The notes under the pieces are model-generated. The model did no database searches. It saw only the letters and a list, made by a program, of their open reading frames with translations, and was not told the DNA's origin. Position numbers and translations under genes: made by a program. Below are positions 1-9,355 of a stretch of 64,000 nt of DNA, piece by piece. Origin of the DNA: Phlebopus portentosus (lineage: Eukaryota > Basidiomycota > Agaricomycetes > Boletales > Boletinellaceae); NCBI GenBank assembly GCA_037892935.1, contig JAYXKI010000004.1, positions 248,001 to 312,000 on the forward strand, written 5' to 3'. Each line of letters starts with the position of its first letter. Positions within the stretch are counted from its first letter, which is position 1.

Positions 1-1
1 G

Positions 2-1270
2 GTAATGGATACGTTGAAGAGTTTTCAGGTTACGCTCGACGCCCTGAGCAAGGGGAACGTTCCACATCGACCAGGGGCGGAACGCAGCGAAACTCCGCGA
101 AACCCAGTTTGCAACTTCTGCGGCGAAGCAGGACACTATATTCAATTGTGTACAAAGGTTCTCAAGTACATCCAAGCTGGAAAGTGCGTTAGGAGCCCGG
201 ATGGAAGGATTGTGTTGCTGAACGGCGGTCTCATTACAAGGTCGCTACCGGGGAACAATCTCAAAGAACGAATCGATAGCTTTCACGCTAAAGCTCCGGC
301 AACGCACACAGTAGGAATGGTCGAGTCGGTTGCACCCACATATAGCCATCAAGCTGGTCCAGCGTACGCATATAGTCACGACGAAGAAGATCAGGACGAG
401 CAGGAAAACTATGACATCGAACGTTTGGAGATTTTGATTAACGAGGCGAAGAAGAAGGCAGCTGGTGGACGAAGAACGAAGCCCGATGGCGTAGAGATCC
501 CTAGAGTTCAGCCTCATAAGAAGGCGCAGGCGAAACCGCAGCCCACGCCACCGAGTGGCGCGCGGCCCTCGACAAGGTCACTCCAGTCACCGCAGCAGGA
601 CGACATTACCAGGAAATCACAACCCCAGTATAAATACGTCGTACCAATAGAAGACTCGAGCGCAGTCTCCAATGTTCTGACTTGTACCCTCGATACCCCT
701 ATCACCATCAGTCAACGTGAACTCCTTTTGATCGCCCCAGACGTTAGAAAACAGATGAAGGAGTTGACGACGGCGAAGAGATACAATGCGGCAGAAGTCA
801 AATATGGTGAGGTCGTGGATGATTCACTTACGTTACAAGTTGGGTGTTTCGCGTCGGAACAAGTTGAAACAGGCAAAACGCTTTCGACGGAAGAAATACT
901 GGCGCTCAGTGGACAAGGCGTTGCCGCAGAGGCATCCATGCCCCTCAGGACCGTTAGCGCGTTGATTGAAGACACTCTGGAAGTCGAATGCGTGCTCGAC
1001 CAGGGAGCCGTAGTGTGTCTGCTCCGCGAAGACGTATGGGAGAAGCTTCAGATACCCCTATCCCCTGACAAAGGGATGATCCTCGAGACAGCAGACGCAG
1101 CTAGGTCATCTACCATCGGCATGATCTCTAACGCGAAGTTCACGATAGCCGGAATTGACGTTTCGCTCCAAGTGCAAGTCGTTCCGAATGCTCCCTTCCA
1201 GGCTTTGTTGGGGAGACCGTTTTTTGCTATTACGGAGTGCGAAATGAAGGATTACATGTCAGGTGACTAA
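2..1270 (+). CDS. gag: Gag-aspartic protease of Gypsy copy A (partial, early stop)
   Basis: C-terminal part of the capsid/nucleocapsid/protease polyprotein; the reading frame enters from the left edge. A CCHC zinc knuckle (CNFCGEAGHYIQLC, CX2CX4HX4C) lies near residue 37, followed by a charged linker and a retroviral-type aspartic protease with the catalytic triad as VLDQGA and a later LLGRPFF segment. Compared with copies B and C, the stop at 1268-1270 is a CAA-to-TAA change; without it the frame would run to the TGA at 1385-1387. The stop lies about 90 nt before the putative frameshift site, so this copy should make little or no Gag-Pol fusion. Confidence 0.9.
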   Translation, partial: VMDTLKSFQVTLDALSKGNVPHRPGAERSETPRNPVCNFCGEAGHYIQLCTKVLKYIQAGKCVRSPDGRIVLLNGGLITRSLPGNNLKERIDSFHAKAPATHTVGMVESVAPTYSHQAGPAYAYSHDEEDQDEQENYDIERLEILINEAKKKAAGGRRTKPDGVEIPRVQPHKKAQAKPQPTPPSGARPSTRSLQSPQQDDITRKSQPQYKYVVPIEDSSAVSNVLTCTLDTPITISQRELLLIAPDVRKQMKELTTAKRYNAAEVKYGEVVDDSLTLQVGCFASEQVETGKTLSTEEILALSGQGVAAEASMPLRTVSALIEDTLEVECVLDQGAVVCLLREDVWEKLQIPLSPDKGMILETADAARSSTIGMISNAKFTIAGIDVSLQVQVVPNAPFQALLGRPFFAITECEMKDYMSGD

Positions 1271-4200
1271 CATATCACCTTAACGGACCTGAACAATCAC
1301 AGAAAGCAAAGCAAAGTGGCCACCGGAATTCGAATGATCACGCGAGGACCATTTCCAAAGGGTTTTCCGCAAGCGTCGAGGAACTGATTGAGAGAAATCG
1401 GCGAGACGAGAATGGTAGTAACCAATTGCCGGTTCAGGTATTTTCTTATGATTTCGAATTTATTTCACACATGATCCCATCTCTTTTCAACCAACGATTG
1501 CCTTATTTATTAAACAAAAATTGCTATACTACTGACAAAGATGAATGGTCATATCGTTCATGTGTTTTAGAAACCCCAGAAGAAGAAGAAGAAGACGCGG
1601 CAGTAATGGCTTACAAACGAGTAGCGCAGAAAGTCAGGCCGATCCCGGGAGTCCTTCCAGAAGAGTACAGGATTGTACAAAGGCAGCATCTGGATCCATT
1701 GAGAGGGATGCCCGAGATGCCAGTTGTACCGAAGCCGTTCAAACCCACGGGTCGTGTAACCACTGAAAGGATGGAAGCACTGAAGATCGACGAGAATACC
1801 TTTCTGTGGCCGGCGGAGAGGTTGTTAGTGAAGAATCTAATTATGTTGCAGGAAGAAGCATTAGCATGGACCGAATCCGAACGCAGAACACTCGATCCGA
1901 CGTATTTCGACCTGATACGCATTCCCACAATACTGCATATACCGTGGCAGCACAAGAGCATTCCAATTCCCCCAGGAATTCATGACAAGGCCCTCAAACT
2001 TATTCGAGAGAAGATTTGCAACGGGGTTATTGAACCGTCGAATTCGTCGTATCGATCCAGATGGTTTTGCTTGGTAAAGAAAGACAAAGAAATGTTGCGA
2101 TCCATCATCGACTTGCAGGATCTTAATGCGGTTACAGTTAAGGACTCGGCAGTACTACCGAACGTCGAAACGATCGCAGAGAGTAGTGGAGGACGAGCTT
2201 GTTACACGGAGTTGGATTTATTTGTTGCCTTCGACCAAAGAAAGCTTGACGAACATTCACGAGATCTTACTACATTCCAGACACCCTTGGGAACATTTCG
2301 AATGACGGTTCTACCAATGGGATACACCAATTCCTTGCAGATTATGCATAACAACGTGGCCTTTATCCTTCAGGATGAGATTCCGCACGTTACGAACCCT
2401 TTCGCAGACGATGCGCCCGGTTTAGGTCCGAAATTGCGATACGAGCTACCAGACGGTTCGTACGAGACAATATCGGGAAACTCCGAGATTCGTCGTTTCG
2501 TGTATGAGCACATATGCGATGTGAACAGGATTTTGCAGCGAATAAAGGCCGTAGGAGGAACATTTTCAGGGAAGAAGTTGGTTCCATGTGTGGAGTCAGC
2601 CGTATTCGTTGGACACAAGTTGACGTACCAGGGATGCGAGCCAGACGATTCGAAAGTACAGAAGATACGAGATTGGCTGCCATGTAGAACGCTGACGGAA
2701 GTCCGAGAATTTCTGGGAACGGTAGGAGTCCTTCAGATTTTCGTCAAGGATTATTCGAAACTCGCTCGCCCGTTGTACCGCATGACAAGGAAGAACCAGA
2801 TTTTCACGTGGACAGACGAAGAACAGAACGCAATGGACGAACTAAAGCAAGTCGTTATTATTTGCCCAGCACTGTGCGCAATCGACTACACGTCAGACAA
2901 CGAAGTAATACTGGCGGTAGACTCGTCTATTATTGGAGTTGGTTGGTATTTAGGACAAGAGCACTCGGATGGAAGGCGTAGAATCAATCGTTTCGGTTCT
3001 ATTAACTGGAATCAGACCCAGGCATCGTATTCACAGCTGAAAATCGAGTTATACGGCTTATTTTGGGCACTGCACGCGATGCGACTGTATCTCATCAGAG
3101 TCCGGAATCTAGTAGTCGAAATGGATGCTGCATACATCAAGGGGATGATCAACAATCCCGACCTGCAGCCCAATGCGACCATTAACAGATGGATCGCAGG
3201 TATCCTTCTCTTCAGTTTCAAGCTCAGACACATCCCAGCAGCCGATTTCTGGTGTACCGATGGATTATCCAGACGAAGAGCAGCTGAAGAAGACCCCCCT
3301 CTGGATGAAACGTACGAAGAATGGGTAGACGAAACGTACAGTTTTGCGATAGAAGAGCCAGTTTCGACATACCAAGTAGTGCAACAGAGCGGAACACCTA
3401 GCGAAACAGCGACCGAGAACCTATTTCCTTCTACGGAATCCGCGAGAAGGAAGGATAGCCGCTTAGATGATGTCACGAAGCTAATCACGCATCTCACACG
3501 CCCAGACAATCTTAGCGATAGTGGCTATGCAAAGCTAATCAGGTATGCAGCTGACTTCTTCGTGAAGGGAGGCCGTCTATGGAGAAAAGCGCGGAACGGC
3601 CAGCACCAAGTCGTAATAGAAGCAAAACGCAGGTGGGACCTAGTTAAGCAAGCTCACGACAATCTAGGACACAAAGGAATTTTCTGCACTCAAATGCGAC
3701 TGCTGGAGAGATTTTGGTGGCCGTCCTTAGGACAGGACGTGAAGTATTTCGTGCGCACCTGTCATGAGTGCCAGATACGCCAGACGAAGAATATTCTTAT
3801 CCCACCGAACGTACCGGAGGTAGCCCCTCTGTTTCAACGCATCCATATTGACTCGAAGGTCATGCCGAAATCGAGTGGATTCCGATATATCGTGCATGCG
3901 CGTTGTTCGTTAACCGCGTATCCCGAATTTAGACTTCTTCGTGAAGAAACTGGTAAAACCGTAGGCCAGTTTATCTTCCAGAACCTTTTGTGTCGATATG
4001 GAGCATGCCCCGAACTCGTTACCGATAACGGCACACCATTCGTTGCCGCGCTAGATTACTTGAAGACGCGGTATCACATCAACCACATTCGGATTTCGTC
4101 ATACAACTCACACGCAAATGGATTAGTCGAACGCAGACATTTCGACGTACAGGAAGCCTTGATTAAAGCTGCAGACGGTAATGACAAGCGTTGGAGTGAT

Positions 4201-4815
4201 CACGCTGACTCGGTATTTTGGGCAGAAAGAATCACGATCAACAGAGCAACAGGAATGTCCCCGTATTACATGGCCCATGGAGTTGAAGCAGTTTTGCCTT
4301 TCGACCTCGCAGAAGCAACATACCTGGCACCGCCGCTCGATTCGCCAGTTACGACGTCGGAACTCATCGTAATATGTGCGAAACAACTCCAGAAACGTCC
4401 AGAAGAGTTGGATCGCGTTGCGAAACTCATCATGAATGCAAGGCATGCATACGCGAAGCAGTTCGCCGAGGTGGAGAAGCATAGAATCAAGGACTACGAC
4501 TTTCAGCCAGGAAGCCTCGTACTCTTGCGAAACACGCGCATCAAGATGGAACTCAATCGTAAAACGAAACCCCGCTATTTAGGCCCCTACGTGGTAGTTC
4601 GACGCACCCAAGGCGGTTCGTATATCGTCGCCGAACTCGATGGAGCGGTTTCGAAACTCCGAATAGCAGTGTTTCGCCTGGTTCCGTACTTCCCGCGTTC
4701 GCATTTGACTGTTCCGGTGACCAAGCTCATTGGATCGGACGAAGATGATGACATACCCGAAATAGAAGATTCGCCAGAGAAGTTCCCTGACGATGAGTCC
4801 CAAAATTCCGATTAA
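1267..4815 (+). CDS. pol: Pol polyprotein of Gypsy copy A (RT, RNase H, integrase)
   Basis: Uninterrupted frame of about 1180 codons, -1 relative to gag and without a clear ATG at its head, which fits expression by frameshift. Numbering from codon 1426: reverse transcriptase near residues 180-400 with YTELDLFVAFDQ at about 260 and an active site written FADD (about 326) instead of the usual Y[VLI]DD. RNase H follows with AVDSS near 498 and EMDAAYIKG near 565. The integrase has the HHCC zinc module (HDNLGHKG ... CHEC, about 744-780) and a DDE core: IHID about 807, TDNG about 866, VERRH about 902. A GPYVV segment near 1055 marks a GPY/F module; I see no chromodomain. It ends in an acidic tail. 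Confidence 0.93.
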   Translation, partial: LTYHLNGPEQSQKAKQSGHRNSNDHARTISKGFSASVEELIERNRRDENGSNQLPVQVFSYDFEFISHMIPSLFNQRLPYLLNKNCYTTDKDEWSYRSCVLETPEEEEEDAAVMAYKRVAQKVRPIPGVLPEEYRIVQRQHLDPLRGMPEMPVVPKPFKPTGRVTTERMEALKIDENTFLWPAERLLVKNLIMLQEEALAWTESERRTLDPTYFDLIRIPTILHIPWQHKSIPIPPGIHDKALKLIREKICNGVIEPSNSSYRSRWFCLVKKDKEMLRSIIDLQDLNAVTVKDSAVLPNVETIAESSGGRACYTELDLFVAFDQRKLDEHSRDLTTFQTPLGTFRMTVLPMGYTNSLQIMHNNVAFILQDEIPHVTNPFADDAPGLGPKLRYELPDGSYETISGNSEIRRFVYEHICDVNRILQRIKAVGGTFSGKKLVPCVESAVFVGHKLTYQGCEPDDSKVQKIRDWLPCRTLTEVREFLGTVGVLQIFVKDYSKLARPLYRMTRKNQIFTWTDEEQNAMDELKQVVIICPALCAIDYTSDNEVILAVDSSIIGVGWYLGQEHSDGRRRINRFGSINWNQTQASYSQLKIELYGLFWALHAMRLYLIRVRNLVVEMDAAYIKGMINNPDLQPNATINRWIAGILLFSFKLRHIPAADFWCTDGLSRRRAAEEDPPLDETYEEWVDETYSFAIEEPVSTYQVVQQSGTPSETATENLFPSTESARRKDSRLDDVTKLITHLTRPDNLSDSGYAKLIRYAADFFVKGGRLWRKARNGQHQVVIEAKRRWDLVKQAHDNLGHKGIFCTQMRLLERFWWPSLGQDVKYFVRTCHECQIRQTKNILIPPNVPEVAPLFQRIHIDSKVMPKSSGFRYIVHARCSLTAYPEFRLLREETGKTVGQFIFQNLLCRYGACPELVTDNGTPFVAALDYLKTRYHINHIRISSYNSHANGLVERRHFDVQEALIKAADGNDKRWSDHADSVFWAERITINRATGMSPYYMAHGVEAVLPFDLAEATYLAPPLDSPVTTSELIVICAKQLQKRPEELDRVAKLIMNARHAYAKQFAEVEKHRIKDYDFQPGSLVLLRNTRIKMELNRKTKPRYLGPYVVVRRTQGGSYIVAELDGAVSKLRIAVFRLVPYFPRSHLTVPVTKLIGSDEDDDIPEIEDSPEKFPDDESQNSD
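1360..1366 (+). promoter_or_regulatory. Putative -1 ribosomal frameshift heptamer GGGTTTT
   Basis: The gag frame reads AAG GGT TTT here, which gives the canonical X XXY YYZ layout. A -1 slip continues as GGG TTT TCC into the open pol frame. The pol frame is open from 1267 and the undamaged gag frame would end at 1387, so the overlap of about 120 nt contains the site 18 nt before the gag stop codon. The same heptamer, in the same phase, is present in copy B (19133-19139) and copy C (minus strand, near 28520-28530). I have not folded the downstream RNA for a stimulatory structure. Confidence 0.55.
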
Positions 4816-5261
4816 ATCATTCATTTCCCTTCATATATGCTCCTTACTCATTTCCGATTCTCTCTCTCTCCTCTGATCAATTCTAATCTTCCAATTCTCC
4901 TTCTATAGTTTCGTCTCTGCTAGCGTGATCCACAATAGGATCTAACGCGTGTACTTTTACTTAATACGCAGTTCCGCACGGTTTCGCCGTTCAAAACAGC
5001 GGAACGACGGCGAAACGCCTCAATTCACTTCGTATCAGTTTCCTTTCATCTTATTCCTTGAATTCTTTGATCTATTCTTCTAGTCATCACTCAGTCTCGC
5101 TCGATCACACGAAAATTCACAAAAACCGAAACAAAATCGTATAAATTAACTATAAAAACAACTATGTACAGTACAAGTTATTTTTCTTTTTCTTTTGTCC
5201 TTTTCTTTTTCTATTTTACAAAAGTCCGACCAGGACATAGAGCATACGCGATGATTATACT
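4816..5261. other. Intergenic region between convergent pol and antisense gene
   Basis: Tail-to-tail gap of 446 bp. No ORF is evident. It contains pyrimidine-rich stretches, a T-rich run next to the antisense stop, and at about 4973-5018 a cluster of GTTCCGC/GTTTCGCC and their inverted forms GCGGAAC/GGCGAAAC around a short spacer. The same segment is present in copy B (22583-23025). It probably holds 3' ends for both transcripts, but no definite polyadenylation signal was identified. Confidence 0.6.
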
Positions 5262-7598
5262 CTATTCCCGAGCCCTACCTTTCCCCTTCGACTGACGAAC
5301 CCTCTCCACTTCCCCTCTATCTTCCTCTTCCTCGTCTTCACCTTCCCCCATCTTCACCCCAGCCAACTCGAGCAGCAGACGACGATCCGCGTGCGCCTGC
5401 GCTACGAGGACGCTGAATTCGTTCAGCATCCGGGACAGGACCTTGTCCCGGTGATCCATCCGCGCCAGCACAAACTGCAGCTCGGATTCCCCGACCTCCC
5501 GCTGCAGAGCCTCATGCTCGACGCAACCACCCACAGATCTGGCCGCCAGAGCCGTGACTTTCCGGCGTTTTGCTTCCCGATCGCGCGCCTCCCAAGCTGC
5601 CTTACGCTTTGCGGCTACAGCCCTGCCCTTCGTGGCTAGACTACAGCCCTTCGCCTGCTTCAAGCACGGAGCGCAGGTCCTCTGCGGAAGACCCACGCAA
5701 TCACGGCCACACTTCTGGCACTGGTCGCACGGAACCCGATGACGAACGCGCCCATCGCCCAATCGTTCGTCACCATCGTCGTCGTCGTCGTCGTCGTCAT
5801 TATCGTTGTCGTCACCTCCAGAACCTCCACCATTAGCCGGAATCCTAGAAGGACCAGCCTCAGGTTGAGACGACGCTCGTCGTGCCGGAGAAACGCGTCT
5901 CGCTTGCGTTTCGACAGTTTCGCGTGGAACAGCAGCAGTACCGCTATTGTTGTTGTTGTTGTTGCTGTTGTTGTTGTTGCTCGCGGTATTGAGAGCCTGA
6001 ATCTCTTCAAGGCTTGCGTCCGCCTCAAACGGCTCATTCGCCTCCATTCCCACATCACCGATATCCATTCCTCCATCGCCTGGACTCATGACAACGGAGT
6101 CTTCTCCCCGATGACCAGGAGGAGGACTCTCAGGACTTTCCTGAATCGCAGGAGTCTCCTCGTCCGAGTCCACCACTTGCCGAACACCACGAACGCGGCG
6201 AGTCCCTGCATCCAGCCGTCGTCGCATGTTGGCCTCGATTTCGGCAGCCATCCGGGAGATTTCGGCGCGTTGAGCAGCGTGTTCCTCTTCTTCACGTCTT
6301 TCACTCTCGCGAAGCTCAATCTCGAGCATTGTAGGTTCGAGTGAGGTTAAGAGTGTAGAACGGCTAGCCCCTTCCAAACGTTCCGCTCCGGTTTCGAGCG
6401 TTTCGACCGGTTCCGCGACCTCTCCGTCCTCAATCATTTCGCCAGTTTCGACCTGGAGAGGAGCGGAATCAACCTCCATTGGACTATCGACGTCCTGAGG
6501 CAGCATTTGATGTTGCTGCTGTTGTTGTTGTTGCGGAGGAAATGGTTCAGGCAGCATTGGTTGTTGCTGCTGTTGTTGTTGCGGAGGAAATGGTTCAGGC
6601 AGCATTGGTTGTTGCTGCTGTTGTTGTTGCGGTTGAGAGAAAGGTTCAGACAGCACTTGTTGGGATCGTTGTTGTTGCTGCTGTTGTTGTTGCGTTTCGG
6701 ATTCCTGAGCACGAACGAGTTGATAGAGCCGACGACGAAGAATGGAATAGCCGTAGTATTCCCAGAGGAGCCGGACCGTTCTCAATTTCACCCTGTTGAT
6801 GCGAAGGATGTGCCCTGCACGAAGGTGTCGTTGCTCGATATCCTCCCAATATTCGAACGCTTGCTGTAGGAAGGATTAGATGGAGATGATAGACAAGAAG
6901 AAGTACCTACGTGACTCCGGACAGCTTCGTCTCGCGTGTAGTCCGTGTTGCCGGTGAACCTCGCCGTTTGTTGGAACTTGGAGCTCTCCATTCTCACGTT
7001 CTCGAGAGCCTTTTCGATGTCAGGGCGCGGTTTCGGAAACATTGGAGGGAACGATTCGCCCAAGAAGAACCCACGAATCAAATCGAACGAGGCAGGATGG
7101 AATGGAACCCTGCGTCTGCGGAAGAAAGCTCGTCGTTTGGTCTCCATCCTGGCGTAAAATTCCCGTCGATCATAGTACAGCATCCGTAGGAGAGCGTCCA
7201 TGTCGCAGTAGTTGGAGTACGCCATCTCTGACCAGACTTCTTTCGTTCCTTTGGGACGGACTTGCTCCAACGCTTCCTTCCGTGCCTGTCGAATTTCGTT
7301 AACAAAAATTCTTGATTAGAGTGCGCGGTTTACGCACCGTGGTTGCCTTCCACCCATCCATCAAAGATTCCATCACCGGATTCGTCAACCACCGAACCGT
7401 CATCGAACCTGTAGGCGCGATCCATTCGACCGGTTTTGTCTTATCCGGCAGAATTACCGTCGTGACGCCATGGTCTAGTTCATCCATTGCCGACCTGGCC
7501 AAGGCCACGTCTGCCTCGAATTTCACGACCGCTGCCTTCCAGTCATCATTGGAGTTGATGGGTCCCAAGAGCGCGATGATTTCTTCGGAAGTGAACAT
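5262..7598 (-). CDS. Spliced antisense gene of Gypsy copy A: Zn2Cys6-like, Gln/Asn-rich, probably nuclear protein
   Basis: Convergent to pol, between pol and the 3' LTR. Three exons join in frame: 7598-7338, 7285-6911 and 6863-5262. The introns are 52 bp (GTGCGT...ACAG) and 47 bp (GTAGGT...ACAG), each with a plausible branch site (TTAAC, CTAAT). The product is about 745 aa. Exon 1 starts MFTSEEIIALLGP; exon 2 is basic and Arg/Phe-rich; exon 3 has Gln tracts (about 270-325), Asn runs, an Asp run (about 563-580), six cysteines at 591, 594, 601, 609, 612 and 619 (CX2CX6CX7CX2CX6C, the Gal4-type Zn(II)2Cys6 spacing), a basic KRK/KRRK stretch like a bipartite nuclear signal, a possible coiled coil and an acidic-basic tail. 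The ATG is 129 nt from the LTR, so transcription may start in or near the LTR. The function is unknown; DNA binding is an inference from the cysteine pattern. The cluster lies near the C-terminus, unlike most Gal4-type factors. Confidence 0.75.
6511..6692 (-). repeat. In-frame Gln-rich minisatellite in antisense gene A
   Basis: Units of about 48 nt encode a run of Gln followed by PMLPEPFPP or a close variant. Copy A carries two extra units relative to copy B (about 24279-24362), where one Gln block joins directly to the next segment. All length changes keep the frame. Confidence 0.8.
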
Positions 7599-7726
7599 GT
7601 TGGAGAATGAAGAAGAGATGACAGCGGAAGAAAATTTGGACGCGACGCGTTATGCTTCGAAACTCCCACGCGTCGGATTGAGATGGGAGTGACCGCGGAC
7701 GGTCACTATTTCATGAACCCGGGAGA

Positions 7727-9355
7727 TGAAGAGTAAGTCTGAAGCTTGGGAACGTACGGAGTCGTTACGACCAGTTCCGTGGTGTTCCGACTGGTTTCGC
7801 TCGGTTTCGACTGGTTTCGCTCGAATGAGTGAACTTAGCAAGAACGCCATAGTCCAAATGGCACGTGCACCGTTCTTTGATCGGCCATCAAGACGGGAGA
7901 ATCACGGCATCGAGTTTGCACGCGTCGATCACAAGTCTCCGGACCTCGGATCCGCATTCCAGACAAAGAGATTTGACCCTGCAACCTCGTCCTCAGTCCC
8001 TCTCCTTTGTTAAACATCGCAGACTTACTTTGTCAGGCTAGCCAGAGCCCTTCCGAGTCGTTTCCCCGAGTTCCACTTCGTTCCGCTCAAAGAGACCCGG
8101 TTCCGAAGGTTCCGCACATATTCTGACCTTTCTATATGCGTCCCCTTTATTCCATTATGCTCTCGTTCCAGACATGCTTAGTATTGTTTCTTTTGACCTA
8201 TATGTCCCTTAAACCATTCATATGCGCTCCTCTCCTTTGTAGATAGCGATATGCGTTCCCTTTTCTTTATGACGTAGGTTCTCTGACCGCTGGGAGGCTC
8301 AGTCTTGGACGTATATTATAAATATAGCACGACTCTCGTAGTAGAGGGGGAGCTTAGTCGGAGCTGAGTGGGGAGCTTAGCTTGCAGTTCTCACATCGTC
8401 TCAAAGCCTCTCGACCTCTAGTCTACTTGTTCGTAGTGGACTCTCTCATCTCTATAGTCTAATATACGACATTTCGTGTTCTGTACAGTCGATCGGTGAT
8501 CTCTCTTCGCAGTAGAGCCGTTCGTGCGTTCGTATAGTTCACCGTCATCGTATAAAGGCTTCTCTATCTTCTCTCACCCGAAATAAGACCCCCTCACGTG
8601 TTTCGATCCGTTTCGCCCGGTTTCGCTCGTAACCCAGTTACTCTGCGTGCCACTCGCATTCGGTCTCGCAACACCTTCCCCTCTCCAGTGTCGTCGGGAA
8701 AGGACACCATATCACCCCTTTCCTCCCGACTTTCCACTCTCCGCTTCCTCAAGACCAGCCCGGTGCTATTCCGCATCGTTTAGATCGGAAACGTTCGGTT
8801 TCATCGTCCCACACGTATCCTTTGATTCTCTCAGTCCCCTTCCGTCATCGTTTCGCACCTCCATCCCTCGCATCACATTTCGACACACTCAGCAATTGTC
8901 CTTCGTCCATCGAATCGCGTTTCGAATTGTTACGCCGTGTTCCGACACTTTAGACTACGAGTGAGATCGGCTGCAGTCGCTTACCAGTGTGTTAGCACAG
9001 TCGATTAGTCACGTTCGGGTTGGTGGTTCGACTAGCGTAGCCTAGTTAGTTTAGTTCTTGTGCCTTGGGTTAGTCGGCTTTAGTCCAGAGCTCGCAGCTG
9101 AGCCGGAGAGTCGATTTTGCCTTTGCACCGCCACCGTCGATCTCGGGAGAAGCCTACCCTCAGAATTCCTCCTCGAGCGCTTCCCTCATATCCCCGGTTC
9201 TCACCAAGCCCTTCCATTGTTTATCCCTATTTCCCTCCATTCCTTCGTGCCCTTAGCGCGGGTGTAGCTCTCTGCAGACCGCTTGAAGGTATTCTAGGGC
9301 AGCCCCTCGAACTATACACTCCCTGTCCGGCATCAGAACGTCCACAGGAGTTTCA
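7727..9355 (+). repeat. 3' LTR of Gypsy copy A
   Basis: About 1629 bp, starting TGAAGAGTAAG and ending AGGAGTTTCA (TG...CA). It follows AACCCGGGAGA, a weak polypurine tract shared with the other copies. It matches the LTRs at 25395-27021, 31021-32649 and 35855-37476 throughout. Many GGTTTCG and GTTCCG motifs lie near its start and at about 8050-8110 and 8600-8630. Short ORFs in the U5-like part are not conserved as proteins and are not called genes. Confidence 0.92.
8317..8324 (+). promoter_or_regulatory. LTR TATA box (copy A)
   Basis: TATAAATA about 590 bp into the LTR, followed by the conserved CTCGTAGTAG segment. It is found at the same place in LTRs B, C and the solo LTR, and as TATAAATA in both LTRs of the diverged element D. 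This makes it the likely core promoter for genomic RNA. Confidence 0.7.

Larger units (their letters stand above)
1..9355 (+). mobile_element. Ty3/Gypsy LTR retrotransposon copy A (5' end outside window)
   Basis: Youngest-looking member of the A/B/C family. Order: gag with zinc knuckle and aspartic protease, pol in the -1 frame (RT, RNase H, integrase), a convergent spliced antisense gene, and a 3' LTR (7727-9355). Pol and the antisense gene are both open; the only obvious lesion is an early stop near the end of gag (1268-1270). The 5' LTR and first part of gag lie left of the window. Right after the 3' LTR the sequence resumes inside a gag gene (codons matching about residue 122 of copy C gag), so A most likely inserted into the gag of copy B. 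The predicted 4-bp target duplication is GCGT. This nesting is inferred, because the left junction is not visible. Confidence 0.9.

Noticed and set aside
3012..3509. Minus-strand frames inside pol A and B (3012-3509, 20779-21276, 4123-4482)
   Set aside because: Present in both copies only because the sense pol sequence is conserved; no protein motif, and opposite to catalytic domains.
5739..6344. Plus-strand open frames opposite the antisense gene (also 23473-24108, 6479-6869, 24124-24557)
   Set aside because: They are mirror frames of Gln/Asn/Asp codon runs (Val/Leu-rich nonsense), lack splice structure and are not conserved as proteins between copies.
7726..9267. Short ORFs within the LTRs (e.g. 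7726-8013, 8647-8964, 9058-9267 and matches in B, C and the solo LTR)
   Set aside because: Differences between LTRs include frame changes and stops; composition follows the nucleotide motifs, with no conserved protein.
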